Positions 24,476 to 36,132 of a stretch of 64,000 nucleotides of DNA are shown one piece after another. Position numbers and translations under genes: made by a program. The stretch spans positions 25,361,686 to 25,425,685 of the forward strand of contig OZ034968.1 of assembly GCA_964030785.1 (NCBI GenBank), read 5' to 3'. Origin of the DNA: Siderastrea siderea. Its lineage: Eukaryota > Cnidaria > Anthozoa > Scleractinia > Rhizangiidae. How positions within the stretch are numbered: position 1 is the stretch's first letter; each line of letters opens with the position of its first letter. Below the pieces are notes generated by a model. The model made no database searches. It was not told where the DNA came from and was given only the letters and a program-made list of their open reading frames with translations.

Positions 24476-24781
24476 CTGCAACAGTCTCTGTAAGACTGTA
24501 ATGGAAGTTGTGTTTCTTTCCAATTCTTTCCAATAGAATACAGCTTTTCTTTTCGCATCAAGTTCGGAGTTCTTTAATTCTCTGATTTCTTGGCTGTGGG
24601 CTGCTTCCAGATGTTTCACTATTTTAGACTTGATAAGTGCACGCTTTTCTCTTTTTGTCATTTGGCGCATCTTATTTTTGCGAGAGATGTTTCGTTTGAG
24701 CCGCTTTCTGTGTAGTTCCTCTATTGTGTTCGTTCTGAATTTCCTTTTCGGGATAACTAATTCGTGGCCTGTTTGACCAAT
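24476..24781 (-). CDS. Basic coiled-coil exon, probably N-terminal part of the kinase gene
   Basis: Bounded by an acceptor (GGTCTAG) and a donor (CAG|GTGGTA), exactly 102 codons, phase 0 at both ends. The peptide is highly basic and helical (KRLKRNISRKNK, MTKREKRALIKSK, then HSQEIRELKNSELDAKRKA). It lies on the same strand directly upstream of the kinase exons. Assignment to the same transcript is inference, and I could not settle the phase of the join. Confidence 0.45.
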
Positions 24782-25463
24782 CTAGACCTTGTTTTGCCGA
24801 CCGTCAGCAAGTGGGGCACTAGCACGGTCAGCTACGGACTGAAGCAGTCTAGCAGCTTGACAAAACGTGGGTCCATTTGCTTTGTTTGTGGCCATTTCAA
24901 ATCGAAATGTAGCTTTGAAATCTACGCGGCAATATTTCGCGCCTTTTCGCCCTTCTGTCATAAAAGGTAACTATGGCCAAATATGGCTAAGACGCTAGTT
25001 TCCAGAGCCTTGGTCCTCCAAATAAGAAAACCTGGGAACGAGATTGACGGGGTTACTAATCAGCGGTCTAATCGAGAAGCATGCGCAAAGAAGCTAAAAT
25101 CTCAGTTGCCATGGCGGTTGTCATGGAAATCTTGATTGCGTGGATCCCAAGCTGAAAGAGATGTGAGCATTTTACTCAAATCGTATATCATGAAAGCTGA
25201 CTAGTATTCCCCATGGTTTTAAAACAGGAAGACTTGAGTCCGATTTACAAGGTAAGGTTGAAAACAGCTGTTTATTTTACTTTACATGACAATGACACTA
25301 CAGATATCGTATAAATTTTAAAGCGTAGTGTCCAAAGAGCGTCGCAGTGCATGAGCTTATTGTTTTTGAATAATTATTAATAGTTGAAACTTTTAAAGAA
25401 CTTTGCCGCTAGTGAAGCTTATATAATACTACCAGGCTTACACTACATGTATCTACAGTGTCT

Positions 25464-25835
25464 CTAGCCCAAAGCATCCATTTTCCATTCTTTTAACAAA
25501 GCAGATGCATATTTGAGTTGGTTCTTAAGCTTTGCAGCTGTTGGATCATTTTTAATATCTTCAGGCAAAGCTAACAGACAATTATTATTTACAAAGAATT
25601 CCCTTTCCCACTCATCAAATCTTCTTTTTAATCGGTGTTGTTCAGTTAAAACCTTTGTCTGCACCAAGGCAAGTTTGGAGAGGTAGTCATTCTTAACGTG
25701 TCTAATGTTTGGCCAACTTTTATGCTGTCGTCTTGCTTGGTCTAGCTTTTCAACTTCTGGCATGGGCCCAAGTACAACAGATACTGCTTTGCAGAGTTTG
25801 GCCTGAAGCAACATAGGGTCCTTGTTTTGATTTTC
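25464..25835 (-). CDS. Terminal exon of an unrecognised helical protein
   Basis: Starts at an acceptor (TTGAAACATAG|GAA, phase 0) and stays open for 123 codons to its stop. The peptide is helical and basic (DQARRQHKSWPNI, RLKRRFDEWEREFFVNN, LKNQLKYASALLKEW). I do not recognise the family. It lies between the 26.6-30.5 kb gene and the kinase exons on the same strand and may be the last exon of either a separate gene or an alternative transcript. Confidence 0.5.
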   Translation of the reverse strand, partial: ENQNKDPMLLQAKLCKAVSVVLGPMPEVEKLDQARRQHKSWPNIRHVKNDYLSKLALVQTKVLTEQHRLKRRFDEWEREFFVNNNCLLALPEDIKNDPTAAKLKNQLKYASALLKEWKMDALG

Positions 25836-26585
25836 CTATGTTTCAAAGCAAGCAAAAAAAAAAAAGGACACAGCGCACATTTTATTACATGATTCACCTA
25901 CTTGCACCAACAAATACACTGTAATAATTAACAACAACACTCTTTCATTCTCTCTTACTATTAAGCTTTGTGATCAGCTGGCTACAAGTACACACAATTC
26001 ACTGACAAAAAATGTGAACATGAATGGAAGCGCCTTGAAAGTCAAGTTCAAAATTGAGGCAGAAGGCTTGATCTCTTGGTAAGTACAGTCTTTGACTTAG
26101 TTATCTCATCCAGCTTGAATGAGGCTCCCCTGTTTGCATCCTTAGTTTAGAGGGTTTACTTTTTTCTGTTCATGAACATACTTGTGTGAATTTTTGTTAC
26201 ATTGTTTTTGGTACAATTATGGAAAGATAGGCTGTTAATACTTGTACAATACTTACATGTACTTGATGCTTTGTACTGGAATCCTGTTGTTGTGGATAAC
26301 TACATGTAGAACCACAATCTGCTATGATGTTTGAGTTGATTTCCTGTAAAACTGTACATCCCTTGGCTACAATTGAGATAGGGATATACATTTATCTGAA
26401 GACTGTGCATTTCTTGGGACAAGACATTTGTGATTGGATTTTTAAAGGCATTCAGATGCAAAATAAAATGTTAGTGATCTTGACCGGGTTGTCTGGAGGT
26501 TGATCTACACTGACCCGGACTGACTATCTTGCTTGAAAGGGTCTCCACTGCTAAATTTTAAAAGGAAGTCTGCAAGCAGCTAAAG

Positions 26586-28702
26586 TCAAAATGTTGGACT
26601 AGATGTATTTACAGGAATCCAGCTTGGCTCTTGAGCAGCATCACTTGTTGGAGTCTCAATTTTGCTTGTGCAGTTGTCCTCTACTAATAATTGTTCACCG
26701 GCAACTGTTGACTGCTCACTGTCATCTTGCATTGCACTGTCCACAGATGCTGGCTCTTCTGTCTGGGCAGGAAATTCAAACAAGGGGCCAGTCAAGTAGT
26801 CTGTGTAAATTCTGTGAACAATGCCATCCTCGTCCTCATCACGGATTAGGTGTGCTGGGATAATGATTTCCTCCTTAAGCACTCCTGCCAACACTCCATC
26901 AGATACTCGTCTTCATTCTTTAAGTTGCTAGACCTGAAGTGGTGCAGTGTGGGACCCTGCTCATGAAAACTAGCTTCACCATTGGCATCAAAAAACTCAA
27001 CAAAGTCATCATCCTGTGACCACCACACACCTTCTCCTGGTAATAGAAAGTCACTTATCCTCTCTAAATGTGCCTGCCATTTACTAGAGTGTTTTTTAAT
27101 GAGTGTCTTTGGGATTCTTGTATTTCTTTGGAGTGGAAGTGAATGTGCTAGACGTGAAACTACTGACTGCTGCTTTTCCACACTGTATTCTGACCTTCCT
27201 AGTTGTTCTTCAGCCTGTAAGCGAATGAATATGTTGCTAATGATGTGGCCTGGGTGATAGGATGATGTGGTGTTTGTGATGGATTTAACAGTGTTGAATG
27301 TGCGCTCCTCTTCTTCAGCATTTGAAGAACGTCCAGAAACAATGCGCAGCTGGATAGGGGCATGAGCTGTTAAGTCATGCAGGTAAGTTCCATAAAATTT
27401 CCTCATTGTCATTTTCTCAAGTTTAAAGCTAACAAGGTTTTCACAGAGTATGTGGTGGTACCAGCTAGAGTTGTGATAGCGTAGAATCAACCGTGGGGAT
27501 CTACTTTCATCTCCCTTGTAGAGTATATCCTGCATGTCAACTAGAGTGTCCAGTAGATTTTGCACTCCTGCGCTTGCAGTTCCCCTCACATAGCTTGAAG
27601 TTGTTATTAGTGAACATCGAAAATCAACGGCTCGTTTAGTTTCTTTCCTCCCAGTTGTTAGGTCAACAGCTTCAAGAACTGTCTTTTTACATTCCTCTTC
27701 CTCAATGTGATGCGCAATGTCGTGCATTGGCTCACATGGAAGTACCTCATAGCTTCCAAGATTTAAGGACTCCAGTGTTTTGCAAGGGTTAGTGTAAAGG
27801 AGTGCTGGGACACGGCTTACTCCATGCAAATCCTCATCTAAGAGATTTTGCAATTCTGGGTTTGTGCTTCCTTCGTATATCCCTCTTCCACCAAGCTCTT
27901 CTTCCAGTTCTTTCTTTTTCATTCCACTAAATGGCTTTGGCTTTTGGAGAAGAGAGTTTCTTCTTCCTAATGGCCCTTTCATAACGAGTTCATGTCTGTC
28001 TTTTAGAGACACATGCTTGCAGTGAAAGCAGTAATCCACTTCATGCACTCTACCTGCATGTGCTCCACAACCAGAGCAGTAGTAGTGCCCACCTTTCTGT
28101 TGTCCACTTTCAAATGCTCGTGATGGTGAGTCACCATGAAAAAACCTCATTATGTCCTTCATTTCAGTACCATTCTTTGTCTCCAAATTCTTTTGTAGGT
28201 GCTGTAGACAGCAGAGGCGTGTGTCTATGTAGGCAAGTTGCTCTACATCACAGCTCTTGCATCTTGCTACGATGTAAACATGAGGCTTTTCTACTTCTGC
28301 CTGCACATCAACATTCTTTCCTGTGGCTTCTCTATATTCTTCGCTGGTCATGTGAATTGCAGGATCATATAGGCAGTTGACTGTAAATATAATGTGGCCA
28401 GTGTTTGCTAAAGTTGAGTGATCATGCCATATCTGAAGGTGTCTTGTTCTTGACATTTTCATCAATTTGTTCCTCATTTTAGTGAGTCGATCCTCTTCGT
28501 TGTATTCATTTAGGTTCTTTAGTTGCCTAGTGACCTCTTCTCTTGACATTTCGGAGTAATATTCATCAGGTTTAACTTTTATGTACTTTTCATGCATCTC
28601 CAGTGTTTTCTTTCTAATTTCTTCCAAAGGCTGCTTCCTTCCTTCCACAGTAAAAGTTGTTGTTTGAATTTGGCCATCTGTGCCAATGATCAGCTTTTCG
28701 TA
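26586..28702 (-). CDS. Large exon: zinc-motif, probable RNase H-like transposase protein, one frameshift
   Basis: Opens at the acceptor CATCATAG|TAC in phase 0, matching the preceding exon, and runs over 600 codons. A one-base shift near 26.89 kb moves reading into a second frame that continues through an acidic segment (IRDEDEDGIVHRIY) to a stop at 26586. Features in order: helical basic N-part, IWHDHSTLANTGHI, a cysteine cluster CSGCGAHAGRVHEVDYCFHC (likely zinc-binding), GGRGIYEGSTNPELQNLL (SAP-like), EPMHDIAHHIE, and NAEEEERTFNTVKSIT. The spaced D / EPMHD / E motifs resemble the catalytic layout of RNase H-fold transposases, but I cannot name a family. Confidence 0.6.
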
Positions 28703-29214
28703 CTATGATGAGAAAGAACAAAATGTCAATTGTTTTGGTTAGTATTTAACTAAAACAGGAGAAATCACTAATATTTCAAAGCTTAAATAGTAAAGTTTAC
28801 AACAAAAGTATAAATTAATTCAGTGCAAATTAATCAGTAGAGCATTAGTCTGATTTAAATTTTTCACATTTCCTTCTATTCATACTTTCAATATTGATTT
28901 GTTCTACAAATTCACACCACAGCATGGAATATAATAAAATTTCACTTGTTTTCCAGAAATACTGTCTGATGATTGAACAGCTTACTTGTTTGAGGGACCA
29001 GAGCATTAGCAAGAATGTGAGGGATATGTCCCACTTTCACTTACCCTAGAGATGATGGCAGGTGATTATGTTTACCTTCTTTTACACAGATTTAATGGCT
29101 GATATTGCTTCAGAGAGAGCTATTGGTTCACCTGGGTCTGTAACTTTTGTGTCACATTTACCAGGATTTGTACTTTTAAAATCCCAAATCTGTTAAAAGG
29201 GAAGCCATCCTCAC

Positions 29215-29725
29215 CTCTCTAGGAACTATGAGCTCTCCAACTGTAAATTCCCCTTGCTGTATCTTCAGCTTGAGTTTTTGTTTTAATCCTTCATTTGTTT
29301 CTGGTGTGGGGAGGCTAATTTCACCTCCCAATCCTTTGAGTTTCTTCCTTCTGGGCTGCCGGTCATTTTCAGATGGGCGTTTGAATCTGTGCAGGTTGAC
29401 ACCTTGGGAGATAAGCCATTCCTGGGCAATCTGACCACCATTTTTTGCAATTTGGCCCTTCTTGTTTGTGATTTGGTATCGTCTTGCAAGGTCAGACCAG
29501 TTTACATTGGTGTCATCCTCATATGATTCCACTTCTGCCTTTAGTCCGTTCTTGTCCCATGACACTTTGTCAAAGTTCCCAGCATGGTGCTTCTTTTTTG
29601 AAGGTGGTACCTCATTCTCTAAGTTGGTGGTCTCTTTTCTTTTCTCCGCAGATTGTTTCATCTCAAAGGAAGAGTCAAGGTGCTCTCGTTGTCTTGCTGC
29701 ATATGATTGCCGCTCTCCAAGGCAC
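29215..29725 (-). CDS. Middle exon with HTH-like segment
   Basis: Bounded by acceptor (TTGTCAAG|G) and donor (GAG|GTGAGG). It has 511 bases, entering in phase 2 and leaving in phase 0, which fits both neighbours. The peptide has a basic nuclear-localisation-like stretch (PPSKKKHH), then VNWSDLARRYQITNKKGQIA, a likely DNA-binding helix-turn-helix, and a second basic patch (RRKKLKG). Together with the next exon it suggests a DNA-binding transposase or a domesticated derivative. Confidence 0.6.
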
Positions 29726-30208
29726 CTTGACAATAAGCAAAATACAAAAAGGAATTTGTTTTTCTGTTTAAAAAATGTTATTGTATATGTATTTTTACGG
29801 CTTACAAAATTAATCGTGGGAATAAATAATAAAAAAAGCAAATAAAGAGTCTATTAACTTGTGAGTGTTGAATTTTCTTTGTTAATTATTGTGCAAATTG
29901 CGCAAATGAGAAAACCTTGAACACTTTTCATTTTGAAATACGTAACTATTGAGAAAATAGACAAACAAATTGCCATTTTGTTTACACATGCTGAATTTTA
30001 AGCTCACATGCTATGTGTAGATTCGAAAATTGTCATAGCAAAGTCAAATAAAAGAGTCAGTAAAAAAATTGTTAATATGGGGTGTGGGCGAAGAAATTGA
30101 TATTTCTAGTTTTGATTTCAAGAGGTCTTTTTTTCCTTCTAAAATAATTGCCTCAAAAGGGAAGTTTTTTCCCATTCATCTTCTACTTTCTGCTTGTAAT
30201 TTCTATAC

Positions 30209-30546
30209 ATTGCTCTCCTTTCTCTTTTGGCTTCAGTTGGGGACTTTTTCTTCTGAATCTGGAGTTCTGGAAGTTTGGTGAGGGTCTCCCCAAACGAGGT
30301 GTTGCAGACTTTCTGACAGGTGGCATCTATTTTGTTATAGAGAGCTCTCGCTATGTCTTTCACTTCTGTTGCCTTGAGTGGCTTGATATTCTTCTCCTGC
30401 TTACCAGCAATAAAAAATGGATTTTCTTTTGCCATCCCCACGAACTGATTTGACTTGACTGGTAGCAAGGCCTGCACCTCGGCATAGCGATGATAGCACC
30501 CTTTGCGGTTGGCAAAGGAATGTTCGCTTTTTTTCGCTGGCGCCAT
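30209..30546 (-). CDS. First exon of the 26.6-30.5 kb gene
   Basis: Starts MAPAKKSEHSF and is open for 112 codons plus two bases to a donor GTATAG at 30203-30208. That phase joins correctly to the exon at 29725, reading RRA-M-CLGERQ. The frame also continues to a stop at 30139 if unspliced. The product is basic (KKKSPTEAKRERRA near the end). The three-exon model gives about 980 residues; the donor choice is inference. Confidence 0.5.
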
Positions 30547-30585
30547 TTTTTTCCAGTTTTGAATGCTGAATGTTTCTAGGTATTT

Positions 30586-30864
30586 CTACTTTTCGTCTTT
30601 TTTTCTGGGATTCCAGTTACTAAACATTGCTCGGAGGGATGGTGTTTTCTTTTGAAACTTCAAAAACTCAATTGAAAACTCCTCAGCTCTGTCCTCGAAA
30701 GCTTCTTCGAACTGTTTGTAACACTCTTGCATCAAGCGCGCCCTAAATTTGGCTGTTCCTTCTCCATTTTCCCGCTGAAGGGTTCGTGTTGTTTCTCTTA
30801 CTATCTCTAAAGCAGCCACTCGAGCAAAACCACAACTTGTTGGGCAAATAAGCGTAGCAACCAT
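30586..30864 (-). CDS. Small unrecognised protein, 92 residues
   Basis: Opens MVATLICPTSCGFAR and stays open to a stop 40 bp before the next gene's ATG on the same strand. The middle is helical and acidic (FEEAFEDRAEEFSIEFLKF) and the end basic (NPRKKDEK). No family recognised. The tight head-to-tail spacing suggests either a short first exon of the neighbouring gene or an upstream open frame. Confidence 0.4.
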   Translation of the reverse strand: MVATLICPTSCGFARVAALEIVRETTRTLQRENGEGTAKFRARLMQECYKQFEEAFEDRAEEFSIEFLKFQKKTPSLRAMFSNWNPRKKDEK

Positions 30865-30899
30865 GTCGACTGCTGAGAATAATATCGAAGCTAATGTTC

Positions 30900-32012
30900 T
30901 CGAACCACCTTTGCAACTGTGCTTGAAGTCCGCGCTCTTTTAACTGAGCGGGACATTATATTAGCGAATAAATTAAGATCAGATCATCTTTCAAGTATTT
31001 TGCTAGTATAAGTCCAAGAGAGCGCATTTTGGAGCCAGAATTTAATTTGACCTTAGTAATAATAATACCTTCGATCATGGTAAACGGTCATAAATTCCCG
31101 GCTTTTCTCGCGTTACTCCGTCGATTGAACTTGCAAAACTAAAAAAAACACATTTCGTTCGAGTGCTACCCTTTTTATTGGTAAAAGAAAGCATTTAAGG
31201 CAAAACGTTGGTGGAAGCGGGGAGGTTTTCTCTGCAGACAAGAACTCTGCAGGTTCGTCCGCCATCTTGCCTTCTCTTTAAATTGTCATAGCGACAGGAA
31301 TACTCTGCTGTTTCTTAGTACCGTAGGTGCAGGAACAAAATGGCGCTTTTAGTCAAACGTTGCAGGACTTCGCGAAACCTCACTGCAGGAGCATTTTTTG
31401 CCGACCTTAAATGCGAGTTTACCAGTAAAAAGTTTTGTGGGTTCTTATTTAACATATTTGTAACTGGAATGGTTGCATTAGTGTAGCGAGAAAAGATCAG
31501 TTAATACAGAATCATTCGCGAACCGCCAAAAAGTGTTTTTCTTCATTGTAGCATTTTATCCAGAAAGTTGAGACATCCTTGCCAGTAAGTTTCGAATTCT
31601 TCATGTCATGAACTATTCTCCTGCCAAAAATTACGTTTTAAGGCAAACGCAAGGTACTCCTGCAAGGCAAGGGAATAAATATTGGCGGCAAAACGTTCGT
31701 TAATATGTCACGTGACACTTACCTGGTGACATCAAACATCGAAAAAAAAAAAGGAAAAAATATTTTAAAGCATTCTAGCCGATAATGAACCCAACACACG
31801 AGTTTTCACTTTTTTAATTAATTTTTATTTTATTTTTGCTTATTTTTTAATTCACACCCAGGCCTTAATATACCTGAGTGTCATCAGGGCCTCCAAACAC
31901 CGAAAATAGTGACAGCACATTGCAATCCTTTTTGAAGTAGTCCTTGAAAAGAACTGAACTGAACTGAACTGAAGAAGGACGCCGATGCGAATTGTGCTAG
32001 CTTTAAGCAACG
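30900..32012. other. Intergenic, no gene recognised
   Basis: Separates the minus-strand genes from the HECT/transposase element. Near 31964-31984 there is a short GAACT pentamer repeat, the kind of tail often left by LINEs. No exon seen. Confidence 0.4.
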
Positions 32013-32019
32013 AGTTGTG

Positions 32020-32336
32020 TATGGCAAGCCAAATGTAGTAATATTCAATGTCACCATATTCATTTAATTTAATCCTTATATTCATTTAGTTTTTCTATAT
32101 TCATTCAATTCAATCCTCCAAAATTCATTCAATTTAATTTACCAAACTATCCATTCAATTCAATTCTTCTAACTTATTCAGTTTTAGTCATCCTTATTTA
32201 TTCAATTCAATCTACCAACATATTTTCAATCGGTTTAAATTCATTCAATTCCATCCGTGCGTATTCATTCAATGTTCGCACTCATTTATTCAATTTTGGG
32301 GTCTGGAACGAGCGATCAAATTCGCTGGGCACTGGA
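32020..32336 (+). repeat. Left TIR of the HECT/transposase element
   Basis: Inverted partner of 40124-40441. Contains around ten copies of TTCATTCAATT or TTCATTTAATT variants spaced about 20-40 bp apart, a pattern suited to repeated transposase binding. Confidence 0.8.
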
Positions 32337-32402
32337 ACTTCCCGCGTTTTGAAACCGCCATCTTGGAAATATACGTTCCTGTTTCTTGTAAAAGCTAGCG
32401 CT

Positions 32403-33495
32403 ATGGATGAGGAGAAATTGAAACGGGCTGCCGGCCTCCTTAAAGAGGCATCTGATATGTTGTTGAGTGTCGAGAATAGTTCAAGTTCAAGTGCTTCGAG
32501 TAGAAGGACAAACGAAGGTTCCATCGCCGAAACCCTGGTTCGGGCAAGATCCATGATGCAAACAAGCTCCAATAGTGAACTGTACAAAAGGCTGAATAGA
32601 AACGAGCGATTAAGAGCCGCAACTACGTCCACGGCGATGAAGAACAAGAAAGAAAGGAAATCTAAGAATCTGGAAAAGAAACCATTTGAATTTGCTCTTC
32701 TAAGGGCAAATTCCGAGGAAAGTGACTAGATGAAGTTGAAACTCTGAAGAAAGAAATGATCGTAGAAAGAGGAATGGTGGTGCTGAATGAAGACGATGGT
32801 GAGTCAAGTGTACGTGCAAAAATAGTTTCCTCTCTCAAGACCCAATAGAGCATGCTTGGGCCAAATGACTTTGACTTTGTTAAGGTAACCCAGAAGAGGA
32901 TTTCAGTTCTAAGACGCGGAGAAAACACTGAATACAATTATAGTGTTGTTAAGAAACTGGCCGGACAAGGACTTCTCTATATTCGGATGAAGCAAGCGTT
33001 CGAATTTGTATTAAATGTCTCAGATTCTGACCAAGAATTCACTGAGTGTCACCAGCCAGTTCAAAACACCACCAATGCCACTATGCGCCAGACTGGGGTG
33101 TTCAACAGTACCACTCCAATTCAAACAGAAGAGTTCACCATTGCCAATGAACATCTAAGAGTAGAGGTCAACAATGCCACCACAGATCGGACAGATGGGC
33201 TCAATAGTCAAACAAATCTCTGAAAGAGGCCAATGGATATGACTTTTATAACAAGATTATCAGTGAATTTCCATCAGCAACCATATCAGACCCAGCTGAA
33301 ATGTTAAGGTACTTACAGAGCAAGAACATGAGAGGTCGGTGCCTGGATGTGACAGACATGAGGAACTTAGGCCATGAAAAAAAATCGCAGCATGTACTCA
33401 TTACAAGTGTTATTTTACGCCAATCTTTTCTGTCAGCAATGAAGAGAATTATATCAACACGCACGGTCGGTATGTGTCCTTGCAGTTATTTTTAA
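32403..33495 (+). pseudogene. N-terminal region of the HECT-type gene, disrupted
   Basis: ATG at 32403 starts MDEEKLKRAAGLLKEA, a Ser-rich helical region closing at 32729. A shift to another frame resumes DEVETLKKEMIVERGMVVL, then a TAG near 32847, then LGPNDFDFVKVTQKR and VVKKLAGQGLLYIRMKQAFE up to 33223. A further frame change gives AEMLRYLQSKNMRGRCLDV. The same ordered segments recur as one protein in HECT/G2E3-like genes of aquatic animals, from general knowledge. At least three lesions mean it cannot be translated as is, unless some are introns. Confidence 0.6.
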
Positions 33496-34464
33496 AACAG
33501 CATGACATACATTACGATTACAAGAAAAGCGATCACGTCGTGAAGCAAAAATTATTACAAGAAAGAACGAGCGCAGTCAACGAAAGTCCGGGAATTTTAA
33601 GGCAGGTATGTCTGATTTTCGGGTAACATCCTTTTGGCTCTGTCGAATGTTAGCAATGTTAGTCGCACGTTTTGTCACCATACGCCAGGAAACGAAACCT
33701 AAAACAGGACCAGAGAATTATTCGGTCTTGTCACGCCGTTTGTAATGATGCTGGTCGTTTCAGTTTTATGAGATATTTTCTTTGCTAGACCGCCGCCATA
33801 GTCCTTTATGACAATCAAAACCGGTTGATGCATGCAATTGCGATTCTAGTAGTAAGATTTTCCTGGGCAGGCTGTCAAAACAGAATCATAATTTTGTGTG
33901 AGAATTATCTGGCGGGAATTTATTTCAACATTACGAAAACCTGCAACTTCTCCTCGTTGCCTCTTAGAACTGCCCATAATTATCTTTACTAAGTTGTATT
34001 GATTTGTATGTAGGTCAAGCAAGAACCCGACATCGATCAATTTTTAGACTAAGGCTATAGAAATGTATGTTAGAGGACGCATGGGATGTGGCGCTTTCAC
34101 GACTCCGATTATAATTTATTCGAGCTACACTGGTATTATGTATTAACATTACCCAGCTTCATTGCGTTTTCCTTTTAATATTTTATTTACTGTATTTTAA
34201 GTATAGTAGGTTTCCAACCTAAATGCTCTAGCGACATCTTGGGTAATGCCAGTTTTTCTTCAAAACATATATTGCATTCGTGTTTTGCGTGTAACGCAAT
34301 GCTGGCCGGAAGTATGAGGTTTTGACAATCGCACGCGTCTTCAATAACGACGACCCATCCACGAAACTTTGGAATCGAGACAAAAAGAGACAAGAGACCT
34401 TTGGTAAGTAGGAGCAAGAGAAAATGAACGATTTTGTACACACCTTGAGGCGAAATATTAGCAT

Positions 34465-35545
34465 CGCGCTCTAGCTTTATTCTGATTTCCTTAGATAATA
34501 TGCTGTACGTGGAAACTTGATCGCTATCGTAGCGCTGTAGCTTATCCTGTTTTCCTTGGGTAGAATATACCTGGAAGCGAAATGCCTAACATCGCACTTT
34601 AGCTAATATTCTGTCTTCCTTGGGTAGCAGATACCTGGAAGCGGAATGTCTAACATCGCTTTTTAGCTTATTCTGTCTTCCTTGGGTAGAATATACCTGG
34701 AAGCGAAATGCCTAACATCGCACTTTAGCTAATATTCTGTCTTCCTTGGGTAGCAGATACCTGGAAGCGGAATGTCTAACATCGCTTTTTAGCTTATTCT
34801 GTCTTCCTTGGGTAGCAAATACCTGGAGGCGGAATGTCTAACATCGCTTTTTAGCTTATTCTGTCTTCACTTGGTGGCAGATACCTGGAAGCGGAATGTC
34901 TAACATCGCTTTTTAGCTTATTCTGTCTTCCTTGGGTAGCAAATACCTGGAAGCGAAATGCCTAACATCGCACTTTAGCTAATATTCTGTCTTCCTTGGG
35001 TAGCAGATACCTGGAAGCGGAATGTCTAACATCGCTTTTTAGCTTATTCTGTCTTCCTTGGGTAGCAAATACCTGGAGGCGGAATGTCTAACATCGCTTT
35101 TTAGCTTATTCTGTCTTCCCTTGGTAGCAGATATCTGGAAGCGGAATGTCTAACATCGCGCTTTAGCTTATTCTGTCTTCCTTGGGTAGCAAATACCTGG
35201 AAGTGGAATGTCTAATATCGCGCTTTAGCTTATTCTGTCTTCCTTGGGTAGCAGATACCTGGAAGCAGAATGTCTTACATCGCTTTTTAGCTTATTCTGT
35301 CTTCCCTGGGTAGCAGATACCTGGAAGCGGAATGTCTAACATCGCGCTTTAGCTTATTCTGTCTTCCCTGGGTAGCAGATACCTGGAAGCAGAATGTCTT
35401 ACATCGCTTTTTAGCTTATTCTGTCTTCCCTGGGTAGCAGATACCTGGAAGTGGAATGTCTAATATCGCGCTTTAGCTTATTCTGTCTTCCTTGGGTAGC
35501 AGATACCTGGAAGCGGAATGTTTAACATCGCTTTTTAGCTAACAC
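34465..35545 (+). repeat. 62-bp minisatellite, about 17 copies
   Basis: Unit TTCCTTGGGTAGCAGATACC followed by TGGAAGCGGAATGTCTAACA and a TCGC-TTTTTAGCTTATTCTG-TC block; the total is 62 bp. Units alternate between variants (TTTTTAGCTTATTC versus CACTTTAGCTAATATTC; AGAATA versus AGCAGATA), giving a higher-order pattern. The first one or two units are degenerate. The array lies inside the transposon, between the N-terminal pieces and the HECT domain exon. Confidence 0.9.
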
Positions 35546-36060
35546 TATCGGCTTTTGGTATATTTATGTAAATTTCCCTTCAGTTATCGTATGCGCTACA
35601 ATAGTTCAAGTTTTATTCTTTTAATTCACTACAGAATGAAAAATTCATAGAAATAATTTAGGTCATTCTTACGAAAGGACTTTTACTTTTTCCATTTAGA
35701 TCTTTTTTTTGATATAAAGACATTATCGCTGTTTGAAAGGAAGTAAGACATAAAGAAGCTGAGAATTAAAGGTGTATTGATCATTTTCAAACCGAAATAA
35801 TTCTTACCGCGCCGTTATCTTTGGTGGTATTGCCCGCGCGCGCGAAGCCAATTGTCGGTTGAGTCCGGCCAACTCGCGCGAATCCTAACCGCCTTTTTTA
35901 GCAGGACTCTATCATGTTCCGGTGAAATTAATTTTCTTCGTCTGTTCATGTAGTTTTCCTTCTTATAGGTCGTCAAAAATGTCAATTTAAACGAATTCCA
36001 CCGGACACGGTTAACGCCTTAGGTGTCAACTGCAGTGTCTGATGTTACCGCTTTTATTGT

Positions 36061-36111
36061 ATGCAAATTAGGTTACCGGGAGATTCAATCTCCCGGTAAC
36101 CTCATTTGCAT
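36061..36111. repeat. 51-bp near-perfect palindrome with terminal octamer motifs
   Basis: Two 25-base arms around a single central C, with one mismatch (T36069/C36103). The outer 8 bases are ATGCAAAT and ATTTGCAT, the POU/Oct octamer in inverted orientation; the inner arm is GGTTACCGGGAGATT. It lies immediately before the HECT domain exon. Confidence 0.85.
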
Positions 36112-36132
36112 ACTTTTTTTCTGTGGCTTAAG

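Noticed and set aside
28060..28380. 106-codon + strand frame opposite the large minus-strand exon
   Set aside because: Antisense shadow of a frame with clear motifs and matching splice phases; it has no motif of its own.
34465..35545. CRISPR-like array
   Set aside because: Units are contiguous 62-bp repeats without unique spacers, in a eukaryotic transposon; it is a minisatellite.
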